Positions 33,702 to 44,057 of a stretch of 64,000 bases of DNA are shown in pieces (positions within the stretch are counted from its first letter, which is position 1; each line of letters opens with the position of its first letter). Under the pieces are notes generated by a model that was given only the letters and a program-made list of their open reading frames with translations, did not search any database and was not told the DNA's origin. Source of the stretch: Rubripirellula sp. (GTDB taxonomy: Bacteria; Planctomycetota; Planctomycetia; Pirellulales; Pirellulaceae); the NCBI GenBank assembly GCA_029245125.1, contig JAQWPZ010000065.1:1-64000 (forward strand), given 5' to 3'. The translations under genes were made by a program, and so were the position numbers.

Positions 33702-36320
33702 TTAGCTAACCGCGTCCAATAAAGCCTCGCGGATCTCTCGCCGACGTTGTGAATTGACAATTTTGGATCCATCTACCTCAGAGACGTAAAAGACGTCAGC
33801 GATTTGATCGAGGTGTGTATCGATCTTTGCGAAATGCAGAACAACTTTCTTCTCACCCAACATCGCAGCGATCCGGTAAAGCAGTCCTGAGTGATCGTAT
33901 GCAAAGACAGACAAAATGGTGTAACGGTCGACCGTTTCGTTATCGAAGACAACCTTCGACGGCAAAACGTTGACGCTGTCAGGCTCCCGCTGCCGTTGCT
34001 GGGCCCACGTTCTACGCTGGGGCGGAAGTGGTTCCTCAGGCGAATCCACCACACGACAGATCGTCTGACAAACTTCATCCCTGCGTGCCTGAGGGGGATC
34101 ACCATCAGGAAAGTCGGGATCGGAAACCCAAAAATTGTCCCAGGCGAAGCTACCGACCATTTCAATCTGCGCTCGCAAGATCTCAAGCCCACAGGTACTG
34201 AAAGCACCTGTGACGCGTGCAAACGTTCCAATTGAATTCTGATCTTCGCGGTGGATCAAGGTGTAACGCATGGAGTTGAAGTGCGGATCGAACTTGCAGG
34301 TACAAAATGACGCTTCGTTGCCCTGGCAACGATTAAGCTGATCCAAGTCAACCGCCAAATCCTCCGGCTCACCGAGAGACAGCATGCTCAGCGGCATCTG
34401 TTCCATCAAATCATATCCACCAATCGGCGTCCCAAGCTCATCCAGTTTTTGGCGAACCCGCGACAGCTTGTTTTCGATTTCCGGATCGTCTGGGCTACCC
34501 GGCAGATTCCCCGAATCAAAGTATCGCCTTGTGCGTCTGTACAAGTCCTCAATCAGATTCAGTTTCCAATCTGTCGCCACACCCGGCCCGACGGCCACGA
34601 GGTCCGCGTAGGTATGAACAACCAGCAGCTCCAATCGTCGGATAGATCCAACCTCTGCAGCAAAAGAGAGCACGATTTCGGGATCACTCAGATCATGTCG
34701 AAACGCAACGACGTTTACTGCCAAGTGTTTCAAGACCAGCCATTCTAAAGTCTCCGCCGAAGTTGGATCGAGCATCAGTCGCTCCGCCGTCCGCTGCGCG
34801 ATTCTTGCACCGACAATCGAATGATCTTCTTCGTATCCTTTACCGATGTCATGAATCAATAGTGCCAAGTGCAGCAATCGCTTGTCGTCCAACCGTCGAT
34901 AGCGTCGCCCCATGCCACCTTGATCTTGCTCAAGATCTGTCGCAGCTTCGACAGCGCGAAAACTATGAGCATCAACCGTGTACTGGTGGTACGCGTTGAA
35001 TTGCAGCAATCCTCGCATGCGTTTGAACTCGGGAATTAACTGCTCGATGATTCGTAGTTCATGCAATCTGCGCAACAATTGCGCCAAACGCCCCGGACGA
35101 CTCAAAAGTGAAAGAAACGCCTCGATGGTTACTGGATCGGGAGGCATCGGCTTACGATCCATCATCGCTTCGCGTATTGCCTGCCATGTACGGTGCGAGA
35201 TTCGCCTGCGGTGCTGGTTCGCCAGACTCATCAAACGCAACACATCCGGCAGGGAACGTGCGAACTCATGCAAATCCTCGGACGGTACCCAGATGTGGGT
35301 TGGCCCCATCCGAATTTTATCGGTGACGTTCTGTGAAAGTGCCCACTCGTAGACGCGATGCAGCAACGGTTGGCTGCGGGCATCATCGACAAAGAAAGTC
35401 GATGCGTACCGAATGTTTCGAGTGTTGTCGAAGTAATCCTGCATGAACTCTTCAACAGGCAAGACACCTTCCTTTCCTTGATAACCCCAATCGGCCGCGA
35501 TCTCCATCTGCGTGCCGCGATCCATCACGTCCTGACAAGATCCCTCACGAAAATGCAATTCATGACGCACTCGCAACAAGAAGGAATAGGCTTGTCGCAA
35601 AAAACGAGAGTCTTCTTCTGGCAACGCCCCTAGCTTTCGTAGTCGCTCGAGGTCGGTTTCTCCGTAGCGTGCAAAGCCAATCCAACGAATCAACTGAATA
35701 TCACGCAAACCGCCGCGTGAGCATTTCACATTCGGGCGCAGCAAGTAGTTCGTCTCACCCCACTTGCTCCGTTCTGCACGGCGAGCGGCAACCACACCCT
35801 TGATCAATCGTTTCCGCCGACGCATCGCACCGCGGCGAAAAGCATTAAAATACTTTGTGTAAACTCGCAAGCTTCCCGCCAGTAGACGAGATTCGGCTAG
35901 CGAAGAGAAAATAACAGGATCTTCCCACGCTCGCCGGCAAGCTTCGTCAGGCAAGCGAATCGACAACCCCGGCACGATTCCCGAGTCACCCAAGTCACGG
36001 GTCAGGTTGCCCGCAAACTGATTCGCCAGACCTTCCGATCGGCGTGTGGACAGCAACATCAGGTCCGCATCCGAATACGGCGCCAAATCGCGGCGACCGA
36101 ATCCCCCATGTGCAACTAGCGATAAATCAGCCAGTCGCTCATCCGTTGCGTGCTCACGAATCGCCTGATTCCAAATGTCCAGGACGACGTCATCGTAAAG
36201 ATCCGCGATCAAGGTACTGACTTGCATCGCAGGTGTACCCGAATTGTGCTGTTCGCGTGCCTTAGCCCGGCCTTCGCCAAGCACCTCGCGGCACCGGAGA
36301 ACGATCGGTCGCATTGGCAT
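33702..36320 (-). CDS. glnD: PII uridylyltransferase / uridylyl-removing enzyme
   Basis: Bifunctional nitrogen sensor that uridylylates PII when glutamine is low and reverses this when it is high. The ATG at 36320 is preferred, with AAGGTGA about 11 bases upstream; a GTG at 36329 is the alternative. The 872-residue protein has the nucleotidyltransferase motif GGFGRRDLAPYSDADLMLL near residue 75. An HD phosphohydrolase domain follows at about 440-570 (VDAHSFRAVEAA, LLIHDIGKGYEEDHS). Two C-terminal ACT domains near 685-760 and 800-870 bind glutamine. It lies downstream of glnB, its substrate, on the same strand (about 250 bases apart). Confidence 0.95.
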   Translation of the reverse strand: MPMRPIVLRCREVLGEGRAKAREQHNSGTPAMQVSTLIADLYDDVVLDIWNQAIREHATDERLADLSLVAHGGFGRRDLAPYSDADLMLLSTRRSEGLANQFAGNLTRDLGDSGIVPGLSIRLPDEACRRAWEDPVIFSSLAESRLLAGSLRVYTKYFNAFRRGAMRRRKRLIKGVVAARRAERSKWGETNYLLRPNVKCSRGGLRDIQLIRWIGFARYGETDLERLRKLGALPEEDSRFLRQAYSFLLRVRHELHFREGSCQDVMDRGTQMEIAADWGYQGKEGVLPVEEFMQDYFDNTRNIRYASTFFVDDARSQPLLHRVYEWALSQNVTDKIRMGPTHIWVPSEDLHEFARSLPDVLRLMSLANQHRRRISHRTWQAIREAMMDRKPMPPDPVTIEAFLSLLSRPGRLAQLLRRLHELRIIEQLIPEFKRMRGLLQFNAYHQYTVDAHSFRAVEAATDLEQDQGGMGRRYRRLDDKRLLHLALLIHDIGKGYEEDHSIVGARIAQRTAERLMLDPTSAETLEWLVLKHLAVNVVAFRHDLSDPEIVLSFAAEVGSIRRLELLVVHTYADLVAVGPGVATDWKLNLIEDLYRRTRRYFDSGNLPGSPDDPEIENKLSRVRQKLDELGTPIGGYDLMEQMPLSMLSLGEPEDLAVDLDQLNRCQGNEASFCTCKFDPHFNSMRYTLIHREDQNSIGTFARVTGAFSTCGLEILRAQIEMVGSFAWDNFWVSDPDFPDGDPPQARRDEVCQTICRVVDSPEEPLPPQRRTWAQQRQREPDSVNVLPSKVVFDNETVDRYTILSVFAYDHSGLLYRIAAMLGEKKVVLHFAKIDTHLDQIADVFYVSEVDGSKIVNSQRRREIREALLDAVS

Positions 36321-36572
36321 GGTGTGCACTCACCTTCGAGCAATCGTAAGCCGGCCAAGATTCAACGGCGAAGTCACTGACAATACCGATCTCAGAAAAG
36401 GTGTGGGCAAAAAACGGCATGGCACCCGCCTAGCCAGTTCGTCATACCGGTGCCCGCTTTTCCTCCGGGGCTTGCTGGAGCCCGACACCCACAATGAACG
36501 ATCGCGACGCCAATGCTGGTTTCGCCCCTTAGCTCTTGCGGCAACCAAGTCGACGAAACACAGAACAGAGCG

Positions 36573-36935
<363 letters not shown>

Positions 36936-37124
36936 TCAGCAGGCCATTCGCCTCGGCCTGATTGTAGCATCGTTTGTTCGGGGCGCGGACCGCCGCCGAG
37001 CTGATGAAAACTAAAAAAACCTGGGGGTCTGTCAGCGACACTAGATAAGCCTGCGGATGCTAGAGCCCACCTTGCGGTCTCAATCGCCGGTTACCTAGCT
37101 ATTTCCGGTACCTGGCTCGCTGGC

Positions 37125-37679
37125 CTACAACTCCGGCCGCACCCAAACAACCTCGGGCTGATCGGCCTGCTGATTGCAGACTCGCGACAAAACGAACAGC
37201 AAGTCGCTCAATCGGTTGAGATAAACGACCAGCATTTCGGAAACACTAGACTCAGCATTTCCCGCCAAAGTTACCACCCGCCTCTCCGCCCGCCGACAAA
37301 TCCCTCGTGTTAGGTGCAACGCCGAGCAAGCGGCACTTCCCGCCGGCAAGATAAAGTGTTTTAGCGGCGGCAAACTACTCTCATATTGATCGATCCATCC
37401 CTCCAAACGCTCCACATGAGGCGGTCCAATCAACCTTGTTCCGTGGTCATCTGGGTTGGGAGTCGCTAATTCCGCACCGATCGAGAACAGCTCGTTCTGA
37501 ATCTGACAGAGGTGGGAATCAATCGCTTCGCTGACGCCAGCACTGCGAGCGACCCCAATCGACGCGTTCAATTCATCCACCGTACCGTACGCTTCGATCC
37601 GGGCATCATCCTTGGGGACACGAGGGCCACCAAACAAGCCCGTACTGCCCATATCACCAGTTCGTGTGTAGATTTTCAT
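37125..37679 (-). CDS. Cob(I)yrinic acid a,c-diamide adenosyltransferase (PduO type)
   Basis: Transfers the adenosyl group of ATP to cob(I)alamin to form adenosylcobalamin in the cytoplasm. The 184 residues begin with the classical ATP-binding MKIYTRTGDMGSTGLFGG, continue with VDELNASIG, and end with TRGICRRAERRV near residue 130, a set typical of PduO/MMAB-type enzymes and distinct from CobA/BtuR. It is a stand-alone gene, divergent from the Nudix gene. No cobalamin riboswitch was recognised in the short upstream spacer, and no B12-dependent enzyme is nearby. Confidence 0.93.
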   Translation of the reverse strand: MKIYTRTGDMGSTGLFGGPRVPKDDARIEAYGTVDELNASIGVARSAGVSEAIDSHLCQIQNELFSIGAELATPNPDDHGTRLIGPPHVERLEGWIDQYESSLPPLKHFILPAGSAACSALHLTRGICRRAERRVVTLAGNAESSVSEMLVVYLNRLSDLLFVLSRVCNQQADQPEVVWVRPEL

Positions 37680-37785
37680 GTCGCGAGGTTCTTAAGGCGT
37701 AGTTCTTTCCGGTTCATCCGTCTGCGGGATCCACATCGTAAGAAATGGTTGTCAATCGACAAGTCGGTAAGCCACGATCGCCCTC

Positions 37786-38229
37786 ATGAATATCGAACCA
37801 GAAAATCGGTTACGGGCCGCGGGGATCCTGCTGATCCATCGAGTTACCGAGGAACAAAGCTTTCTGCTCATGCGGCATCATGATCGCTGGGATTTACCAA
37901 AAGGTCACTGCGAAGCAGGAGAATCATTTCGCGAAACGGCCTTGCGAGAGACGGAGGAAGAAACAGGCATCGCGGCCACGCAATTTCAACTCGATCCTGA
38001 TTTTTCTTTCGATTTGACGTACCCAGTTCAATATGAACATCTCGGTGCAACCGTCTTTCAGAAGCATGTCCGGTACTTTCTCGGCTATCTCAACGAGAAA
38101 CCGAATTTGGCGATTACCGAACATCAATCAGCACGCTGGTTCCCCTGGTCCCCTCCGCACCAGATCCAAGCTCAAACGATCGATCCGTTACTCGCAGCGG
38201 TCGCTCAACATCTGAGTGCGGCTAGATAG
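37786..38229 (+). CDS. Nudix hydrolase, diadenosine-tetraphosphatase-like
   Basis: Cleaves a nucleoside diphosphate linked to another moiety, probably dinucleoside polyphosphates. The 147-residue protein contains a Nudix box starting GHCEAGESFRETALRETEEE and ending TGI, with the RE and EE metal ligands in place. The approach segment LLMRHHDRWDLPKGHCE and the C-terminal HQSARWFPW resemble bis(5'-nucleosyl)-tetraphosphatases. It is an independent gene, divergent from the adenosyltransferase, with no clear ribosome binding site. Confidence 0.88.
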   Translation: MNIEPENRLRAAGILLIHRVTEEQSFLLMRHHDRWDLPKGHCEAGESFRETALRETEEETGIAATQFQLDPDFSFDLTYPVQYEHLGATVFQKHVRYFLGYLNEKPNLAITEHQSARWFPWSPPHQIQAQTIDPLLAAVAQHLSAAR

Positions 38230-38609
38230 ACCTAAGTGGTGCTACCTAGAACCGGATGCCGCCTGCAAAACGACTGGGCCCGCACCGGTGGACTGAGCCT
38301 CGCTTCGGTCTAGTTCCCCATCTGCGAAGCCAGGTGTGGGAGATCCACTCCAAACGTGGATAAAACGCAACCCTCAGACCTTTTTAGCAACGCGATTTGC
38401 GGGTCCGGCTGTAGCGAAAAACCCATCTGAGCCATCTTTGCAAACTCTGACAGCTGCATTTTTAGTGAACCTGTGAAGCGTCGAGCGGAGGGCGGGTTTC
38501 TAGACTCGCATGACCTAGCGTTGGGTGTAGTCAGTTACCCAGTCGGGCGATTGAAAATCGTGGCGATCGCCACTTCCGACATCATCCAGCCTCACAGGTC
38601 GAAATCGAA
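38230..38609. other. Gene-free spacer
   Basis: These 380 bases between the Nudix gene and the gene at 38610 contain no supported open frame. The one recognisable element is the 14-bp palindrome near its right end, listed separately. Confidence 0.5.
38560..38573. promoter_or_regulatory. 14-bp perfect palindrome upstream of an unknown gene
   Basis: GTGGCGATCGCCAC at 38560-38573 is its own reverse complement, 36 bases before the ATG at 38610. The core GCGATCGC recurs elsewhere in this sequence by chance or codon bias, so a regulatory role is only a possibility, supported by its place in the spacer. Confidence 0.3.
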
Positions 38610-39314
38610 ATGGGTTTTCTCAAACGAATCCTTCGCAGTGGAATAGGCGAAGACACCCGTCGTGGAGTCTCCAATGGCAGCTTTGAAACTCTTTCAGACG
38701 ACGAGCTCCAAGTCCACATGGGGATCGACACCTATGGGGTGTTCGACCTCACGGATGCGATCCGTCCGTCTTACGACCTGCAAATCGTTCCGCAACAGGG
38801 ATTTCGATTTGACGAGTATGTTGACGACTCGAACGGCTCCAAAACACCGGTCATCATGGCCGCTGCCACGCGACATTTACTGATGGATCTGTTTCTGGAA
38901 CTGGTAGAACCGCTCGGCCCCGTCGTCGATGTCGTTCTGGAAACGAGCCACCGAGCCGGCGGAGACCACGAGGATCTCTATCGTGAACACATCGACATGC
39001 CGGTCCTGAAAAGCATTCTGTGGGAGTACGAAGACGTTTTGCTGAACGACGGTTGCACTGGGATCGCCGTGATCAACCCCACCAAGCGACAGGAAGTGCA
39101 ATTAGACGAGCACAAACTGCTCATCGCGTATGGGAAGCCGTTAGATCCATTCCAGCAGATCCTGATCGACCACGACGTTTATCCCAACGAAAAAATGGAA
39201 TTCATCACGGAGGCTGAACACGTTCATAGCAGCAGCGAGCGGCTTTACGACCAGTTCAACATTTTGAAAAACCGCCTGGGAATTGATGGAGAAGAATTCA
39301 GCAGTTCCTGGTGA
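38610..39314 (+). CDS. Conserved-looking cytoplasmic protein of unknown function
   Basis: I do not recognise the family. The 234 residues show no signal peptide or membrane segment, are acidic, and contain alternating alpha and beta segments (for example LLMDLFLELVEPLGPVVDVV and WEYEDVLLNDGCTGIAVINP). The initiation context is AAATCGAA before the ATG. It is followed by the FMN reductase gene after 94 bases on the same strand. Codon use resembles its neighbours, so it does not look recently acquired. Confidence 0.65.
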   Translation: MGFLKRILRSGIGEDTRRGVSNGSFETLSDDELQVHMGIDTYGVFDLTDAIRPSYDLQIVPQQGFRFDEYVDDSNGSKTPVIMAAATRHLLMDLFLELVEPLGPVVDVVLETSHRAGGDHEDLYREHIDMPVLKSILWEYEDVLLNDGCTGIAVINPTKRQEVQLDEHKLLIAYGKPLDPFQQILIDHDVYPNEKMEFITEAEHVHSSSERLYDQFNILKNRLGIDGEEFSSSW

Positions 39315-39408
39315 AAGCCCTGATCATCGGCTCGACATCACGGACTCTCTCTGCGAGCATTGCGATTAACGCTTTCAATGTTCGCCCCACTGCGGATGGA
39401 TTCCGCCC

Positions 39409-39933
39409 ATGATCCTAGTAATAAGTTCAAGCCTTCACCCCACCAGCCGCAGCCGAATTTTGGCTCGGGCGTGTACGGAGCATTTGACGACCCTGCAACG
39501 AAAGGTCGAATTATTCGACCTAGCAGAATCGGCATTGCCTCTTTGCGATGGATCAACCGCCTACGGTGATCCCAATGCGAAACGCCTAGGTGAGCTGGTG
39601 GAGTCCGCTGACGCCATCTTGATGGCGTCGCCGATTTACAACTACGACGTCAACGCTGCAGCCAAAAATGCCGTTGAACTGACCGGTCGGGCCTGGACCG
39701 GCAAAGTGGTCGGCCTGATGCTGGCCGCTGGTGGCCAGACCAGCTATATGTCCGCCATGGGGCTAGCCAATAGCCTGATGCTCGATTTTAGATGCCTGGT
39801 CATTCCGCGTTTTATCTACGCCACCGGCGATTGCTTTGAGGGCGATTTTCTAACGGACGAATCAATCCAAGAGCGGCTCGAGTTGCTGGTCGCTGAAACG
39901 ATTCGAATCGCCGACGCACTACGTGGATCTTAG
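39409..39933 (+). CDS. NADPH-dependent FMN reductase family protein
   Basis: Flavodoxin-fold enzyme that reduces flavin or a quinone with NAD(P)H. The 174 residues open with a phosphate-binding loop SSSLHPTSRSRIL. The family signature SPIYNYDVNAAAKNAVELTG follows near residue 75, then the strand KVVGLMLAAGGQTSYMSAM. The size and motifs fit the SsuE/ChrR group of reductases. The biological electron acceptor is unknown. It is the last gene of the plus-strand run and is convergent with nadD. Confidence 0.85.
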   Translation: MILVISSSLHPTSRSRILARACTEHLTTLQRKVELFDLAESALPLCDGSTAYGDPNAKRLGELVESADAILMASPIYNYDVNAAAKNAVELTGRAWTGKVVGLMLAAGGQTSYMSAMGLANSLMLDFRCLVIPRFIYATGDCFEGDFLTDESIQERLELLVAETIRIADALRGS

Positions 39934-40125
39934 CGAGTACCAAAACGACCGGTGTGTCACTCGCTGGATAAGCTTGACGACCGTCCGGCAACCGGTCCTG
40001 ATCCATGCAGAATAAGGCGAGTCGCTGCAATCACAGCCCGGTGGGCCGTGAGAAAGATCCACCCTGCCGCGTTCATGACATCGGATTTGTCTCCTCACGG
40101 CAGTCAAATTCCAGACGGTCAAATT

Positions 40126-40737
40126 TCAGATACGGTACAGCTTACGATCCTTGATGAGTGCTTCGACCGCTCTTGGCGTGCGAAAACGGATACTGCGGTC
40201 TCCCGCTATTCTCTCCCGTAATTCGCTGCTGGAAAGTTCGATCAAAGACGTGTGAATCACATCATTTTGCAGTTGCCCCAAGCGTTCCTCCGACGCAAGT
40301 CCCTTCAGCACAGAGAAATCCAACTCTGGATCGCCGCCACGCTGGACGACAGCGGGCCGCGCTAACCGCAGCAATCGCTCGGGCTCCCGCCACTCCGGAA
40401 TTGAATGGAGCGAATCGCTGCCGATCAGGAGCCAGAACTCCGTTTCCGGAAACTCATTCTTAAGCTCCGAAAGCGTCTCAACGGTGTAGCTCACATCACC
40501 CCGCCGCACTTCTCGATCATCGATTACGTGGCCGGCACAATCTGATAGAGCCAGCCGTATCATCGCCATTCGGTCTTCGTCCGAAGCGAGTGGCCGATTC
40601 GACTTTAGTGGCGATTGGGCGGCCGGAATCCACCGAATTTCATCCAAACCCAAATCTTCCTTGGCGGCCTCGGCGATCCATAGATGCCCAAGATGGATCG
40701 GATCGAAAGATCCGCCGAACACTCCCATTTTTTTCAT
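40126..40737 (-). CDS. nadD: Nicotinate-nucleotide adenylyltransferase
   Basis: Adenylates nicotinate mononucleotide in NAD synthesis. The start is set at ATG 40737 (MKKMGVFGGSFDPIHLGHL), which carries the classical nucleotidyltransferase GGSFDPIHLGH motif at the very N-terminus and has AAGGGAAG upstream; the open frame extends 23 residues further without features. At 203 residues the length is normal. The C-terminal end with SSSELRERIAGDRSIRF matches the ISSTxIR-type motif of the family. It is divergent from priA. Confidence 0.95.
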   Translation of the reverse strand: MKKMGVFGGSFDPIHLGHLWIAEAAKEDLGLDEIRWIPAAQSPLKSNRPLASDEDRMAMIRLALSDCAGHVIDDREVRRGDVSYTVETLSELKNEFPETEFWLLIGSDSLHSIPEWREPERLLRLARPAVVQRGGDPELDFSVLKGLASEERLGQLQNDVIHTSLIELSSSELRERIAGDRSIRFRTPRAVEALIKDRKLYRI

Positions 40738-40937
40738 CAAAATGCTTCCCTTACCGGTGGATCTTCGCAGCCAGAGCATCGGACCAGACGTGTCCCTATT
40801 CTGCAATAGGATGCAACACGATTGATTTGACGCTTCTCAAATTGTTTTCGCAATCCCCGATTCAACCAGCCCGTCCATCCACTATGTTGACAGAAGGCGT
40901 CGGCCATCCCCGTTTCATTTCCCCTCTGCATCGATTC

Positions 40938-43337
40938 ATGCCGCTGCCAGACGAATCTTCGAACGAGCACGCAGACCGAACGGAAAATAACCGTTCCGGT
41001 CCTGGGGAAACAGACGCGATTCGCCCACCTTCCTCATCCGGTACGTCTCACCAAGTCGAACTTTTCGAGACGGAGCCACCGCCATGGGAATTGGCCGCTG
41101 CCGATGATGTCGCGATTGCCACCGTCGTCTTCAGTGAAGCCCCGTACGGGCCATACGATTACCGGATTCCCGACATTCTGCGAGAAGAGCTAAAACCCGC
41201 GATGCGGGTGCGGGTGCCACTCGGAAAACGCCGCAAGCCAATCACCGCGTGGTGCATTGAAACAAAAATGGGATCGGCCGCTCAACGGTCACTTCGAGAC
41301 ATCGCGGAAATCATCGATGACGAACCCTTATGCGATCCGCCATTGCTGCGATTAGTACTCTGGATGAGTCACTACTATCAGGCGCCAGTTGGACAAGTTT
41401 TCGATACCCTCGTCCCTTCGAGCGTGCGGTCTCTCGCTGGAACCCGCCAACGTACTTATTATTTTCCGGAACCCTCACTGCGTTCCGACAAGATGATTGA
41501 GTCGTTACCCTCGAAACAAAAAGCTGTCGCACGATTATTGCTCGCCGCCGATCGCCCACTCACCGCCAATCAGTTGATGGTGGAGGCTCAATGCACACAG
41601 GCTCCCATTCGCCAATTGCACAAAAAGGGGTTGCTCGGCACCGACGTCAGACGCGAACTGTCGACTTCCACATCGACTCGATGGCAACTCAGTGATGGCG
41701 AGACCGAAAAGAACTTGGTACTCACCGATGACCAGACCCATGCGTTGAAGCGAATCATCGAATCCATTGACACGGGCAAGAGCCAAACACTCGTGTTGCA
41801 CGGTGTCACCGGCAGTGGAAAGACGGAGGTCTACATCCGCGCAATCGAACACCTTGTGAAATTCGGACGTAGCGCGATTGTGCTAGTACCCGAGATCAGC
41901 CTCACGCCTCAAACGCGAGGTAGGTTCGAGCGTCGATTTCCATCAGTCGCTGTCTTGCACAGCCAAATGACTCCTGCCGAACGTCACTTTCAGTGGCAAC
42001 GCATTAGGCAAGGTGAGGTTCAGGTCGTCGTTGGTCCCCGCAGCGCCGTCTTTGCTCCCCTGCCCCGCTTGGGACTGATCATTTTGGATGAAGAGCATGA
42101 TGCATCCTTCAAGCAGGACACGCAGCCTCGCTACCACGCTCGCCGCGTCGCCCATGCGCGAGCGAATTCGTTAGGCATCCCTTTGATTCTTGGTTCCGCC
42201 ACGCCATCACTCGAATCATGGTATGCCACTCAAACTGGTCACGCCGAATTAATATCGCTGCCGCAACGGGTCAACGATCGGCCCATGCCTGAGGTTCAAT
42301 TAGTCGACCTGCGTGTCCGCGATGATCGCACATCGGGTGCGATCAGTCGTCCCCTGCACCAAGCCGTCCAACTTGCTCTTCAGGACAAAGGGCAAGTCAT
42401 TCTGTTACTGAATCGCCGCGGTTTTGCCACGACCATCCAATGCCCCGCCTGCGGCCACGTCGTCTCTTGCCCTGACTGCGATATGCCGCTGACACATCAT
42501 CGTGATGGTGGAAAAGCAGTTTGCCACTATTGTGATTTCACGATCGCGACACCCCCATGGTGCCCAGAGTGCCGCTTTGATGGGATTCGGTATGGTGGAC
42601 TTGGTACACAACGGCTGGAAGTCGAAGTCAAAGCAAGGTTCCCCAAGGCTCGCATCGCTCGCATGGACAGTGACACCATGCGACGCCCCGGAAGTCACCA
42701 GAAAGTGCTCGCGGCATTCCGCGGAGGCGAGGTCGATATCCTGCTGGGAACTCAGATGATCGCCAAAGGACTCGATTTTCCAAATGTCCTATTGGTCGGC
42801 GTCATCAATGCGGACTCAGCCCTTCATTTCCCCGATTTCCGAGCTGCCGAAAGGACCTTTCAACTCGTCACCCAAGTCGCTGGACGAACCGGTCGTGGCG
42901 ATCGAGGTGGACGCGTAATCGTGCAAACATTCTCGCCTGAGCATCCCGCCATCCAAGCGGCCTCAAGACACGACTACGAATCCTTTGCCAAGGGCGAGAT
43001 GGCAATGCGTCGTAAATTTAATTACCCACCACTGGGAAGCGTTGGACGGATCATTGTCCGAGGGACTCTCGACGAAACCACCGAAGCGGTTGCCGAAAAC
43101 CTTCGCAGCAGGCTCGAGGCAGCTCGAAAAACGCTCGGATTCGAAGTTCGTATTCTGGGCCCTGCCCCACCACCGATACCGAAGTTGCGAGGTAAATTCC
43201 GATACCACCTGCTGGTGCAATCGGTCAATTCACAACATCTGGGCGAAACAATTCGACGCGCGACCGAGTCGTTTACGATTCCCGAAAAAGACGAAGTGCT
43301 GTACGTCGTCGATATCGATCCGCTCGACATGCTGTAG
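40938..43337 (+). CDS. priA: Primosomal protein N' (replication restart helicase)
   Basis: 3'-to-5' DNA helicase that reloads the replisome at stalled forks. The start is unsure: ATG 40938 gives 799 residues, ATG 40884 adds 18, and neither has a clear ribosome binding site; longer forms overlap nadD. The N-terminal DNA-binding domain (VFSEAPYGPYDYRIPDILRE) is followed by Walker A GVTGSGKTEVY near residue 290, DEEH near 382, and GSATPSLES. Four zinc-binding cysteine pairs lie at about 500-545 (CPACGHVVSCPDC, then CHYC and CPEC). Helicase motifs GTQMIAKGLDFPNV and VAGRTGRGDRGG complete it. Confidence 0.95.
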   Translation: MPLPDESSNEHADRTENNRSGPGETDAIRPPSSSGTSHQVELFETEPPPWELAAADDVAIATVVFSEAPYGPYDYRIPDILREELKPAMRVRVPLGKRRKPITAWCIETKMGSAAQRSLRDIAEIIDDEPLCDPPLLRLVLWMSHYYQAPVGQVFDTLVPSSVRSLAGTRQRTYYFPEPSLRSDKMIESLPSKQKAVARLLLAADRPLTANQLMVEAQCTQAPIRQLHKKGLLGTDVRRELSTSTSTRWQLSDGETEKNLVLTDDQTHALKRIIESIDTGKSQTLVLHGVTGSGKTEVYIRAIEHLVKFGRSAIVLVPEISLTPQTRGRFERRFPSVAVLHSQMTPAERHFQWQRIRQGEVQVVVGPRSAVFAPLPRLGLIILDEEHDASFKQDTQPRYHARRVAHARANSLGIPLILGSATPSLESWYATQTGHAELISLPQRVNDRPMPEVQLVDLRVRDDRTSGAISRPLHQAVQLALQDKGQVILLLNRRGFATTIQCPACGHVVSCPDCDMPLTHHRDGGKAVCHYCDFTIATPPWCPECRFDGIRYGGLGTQRLEVEVKARFPKARIARMDSDTMRRPGSHQKVLAAFRGGEVDILLGTQMIAKGLDFPNVLLVGVINADSALHFPDFRAAERTFQLVTQVAGRTGRGDRGGRVIVQTFSPEHPAIQAASRHDYESFAKGEMAMRRKFNYPPLGSVGRIIVRGTLDETTEAVAENLRSRLEAARKTLGFEVRILGPAPPPIPKLRGKFRYHLLVQSVNSQHLGETIRRATESFTIPEKDEVLYVVDIDPLDML

Positions 43338-43366
43338 CTGATTACAGACGCACTTGCCATCTTCGG

Positions 43367-44014
43367 CTACGGTGCCAAGCGAACAATCTCCCATCCCTCG
43401 GCGATCTGCCGATAACAAATGCGATCGTGAAGGCGTCCTGTCCTGCCTTGCCAAAACTCGATTCTTTCAGGCTCGACCTCGTATCCACCCCAATGCTCTG
43501 GGCACACCACATCGGTCCCCACAAACTGCGATTCGATTTCCTGAAATCCCTGATCCAACATCTCACGACTTGCAACCACCGAAGACTGACCACTGGCATG
43601 GGCTCCAATCTGGCTCTCGCGCGGCCGATTGTGAAAGTACTCGGCTGACTGCTGTCGACTCGTCTTTTTCGCTTGACCGTTCAACCGGACCTGGCGTTCT
43701 AGATGAGGCCAAAAGAAGCAGAGACTTACATGAGGGTTGGCTTCAATCTGCTTGGCTTTGTCGGATTGGTAGTTCGTAAAGAACATTAATTTCCCACTTA
43801 CGTCCAAGCCCTTTAACAAAACAATCCGAGAACTGACTTGCCCGGCGGTATCGGTCGTCGACAGAGTCATCGCATTGACTTCGAACCAATCTGGTAGATC
43901 GGGTTGATTTGCCTCATGAAACCAGGTTTGAAACTGAACCAACGGATCAGAATCAACGTCCTGTTCACTAAGCCCACCCATGGTGTACGTCTTACGCATA
44001 TGTTGGATCGTCAT
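43367..44014 (-). CDS. pdxH: Pyridoxine/pyridoxamine 5'-phosphate oxidase
   Basis: FMN-dependent oxidase that makes pyridoxal 5'-phosphate, the last step of vitamin B6 synthesis. The 215-residue protein has FMN-binding segments SSRIVLLKGLD and FFTNYQSDKAKQ, the family stretch FFWPHLERQVRLNGQAKK, then RPRESQIGAHASGQS, and ends WEIVRLAP, as in the E. coli enzyme. It is a single gene, convergent with priA and divergent from yqgE. Confidence 0.95.
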   Translation of the reverse strand: MTIQHMRKTYTMGGLSEQDVDSDPLVQFQTWFHEANQPDLPDWFEVNAMTLSTTDTAGQVSSRIVLLKGLDVSGKLMFFTNYQSDKAKQIEANPHVSLCFFWPHLERQVRLNGQAKKTSRQQSAEYFHNRPRESQIGAHASGQSSVVASREMLDQGFQEIESQFVGTDVVCPEHWGGYEVEPERIEFWQGRTGRLHDRICYRQIAEGWEIVRLAP

Positions 44015-44057
44015 CGGCTTTGCGGTAAAATGGTTAGGTGGAAAAAAGACAAGATCT

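Noticed and set aside
36330-36572. A short gene between glnB and glnD
   Set aside because: Frames there are short, overlap both flanking genes or each other, and show no features; the stretch is best seen as an intergenic leader.
36961-36966. TACAAT as the -10 box of a glnB promoter
   Set aside because: No -35 element lies at the right distance, and no sigma-54 site was found, so I did not list it as a promoter.
40590-40937. N-terminal extension of PriA
   Set aside because: It overlaps nadD on the other strand and lacks PriA features before about residue 40 of the short form.
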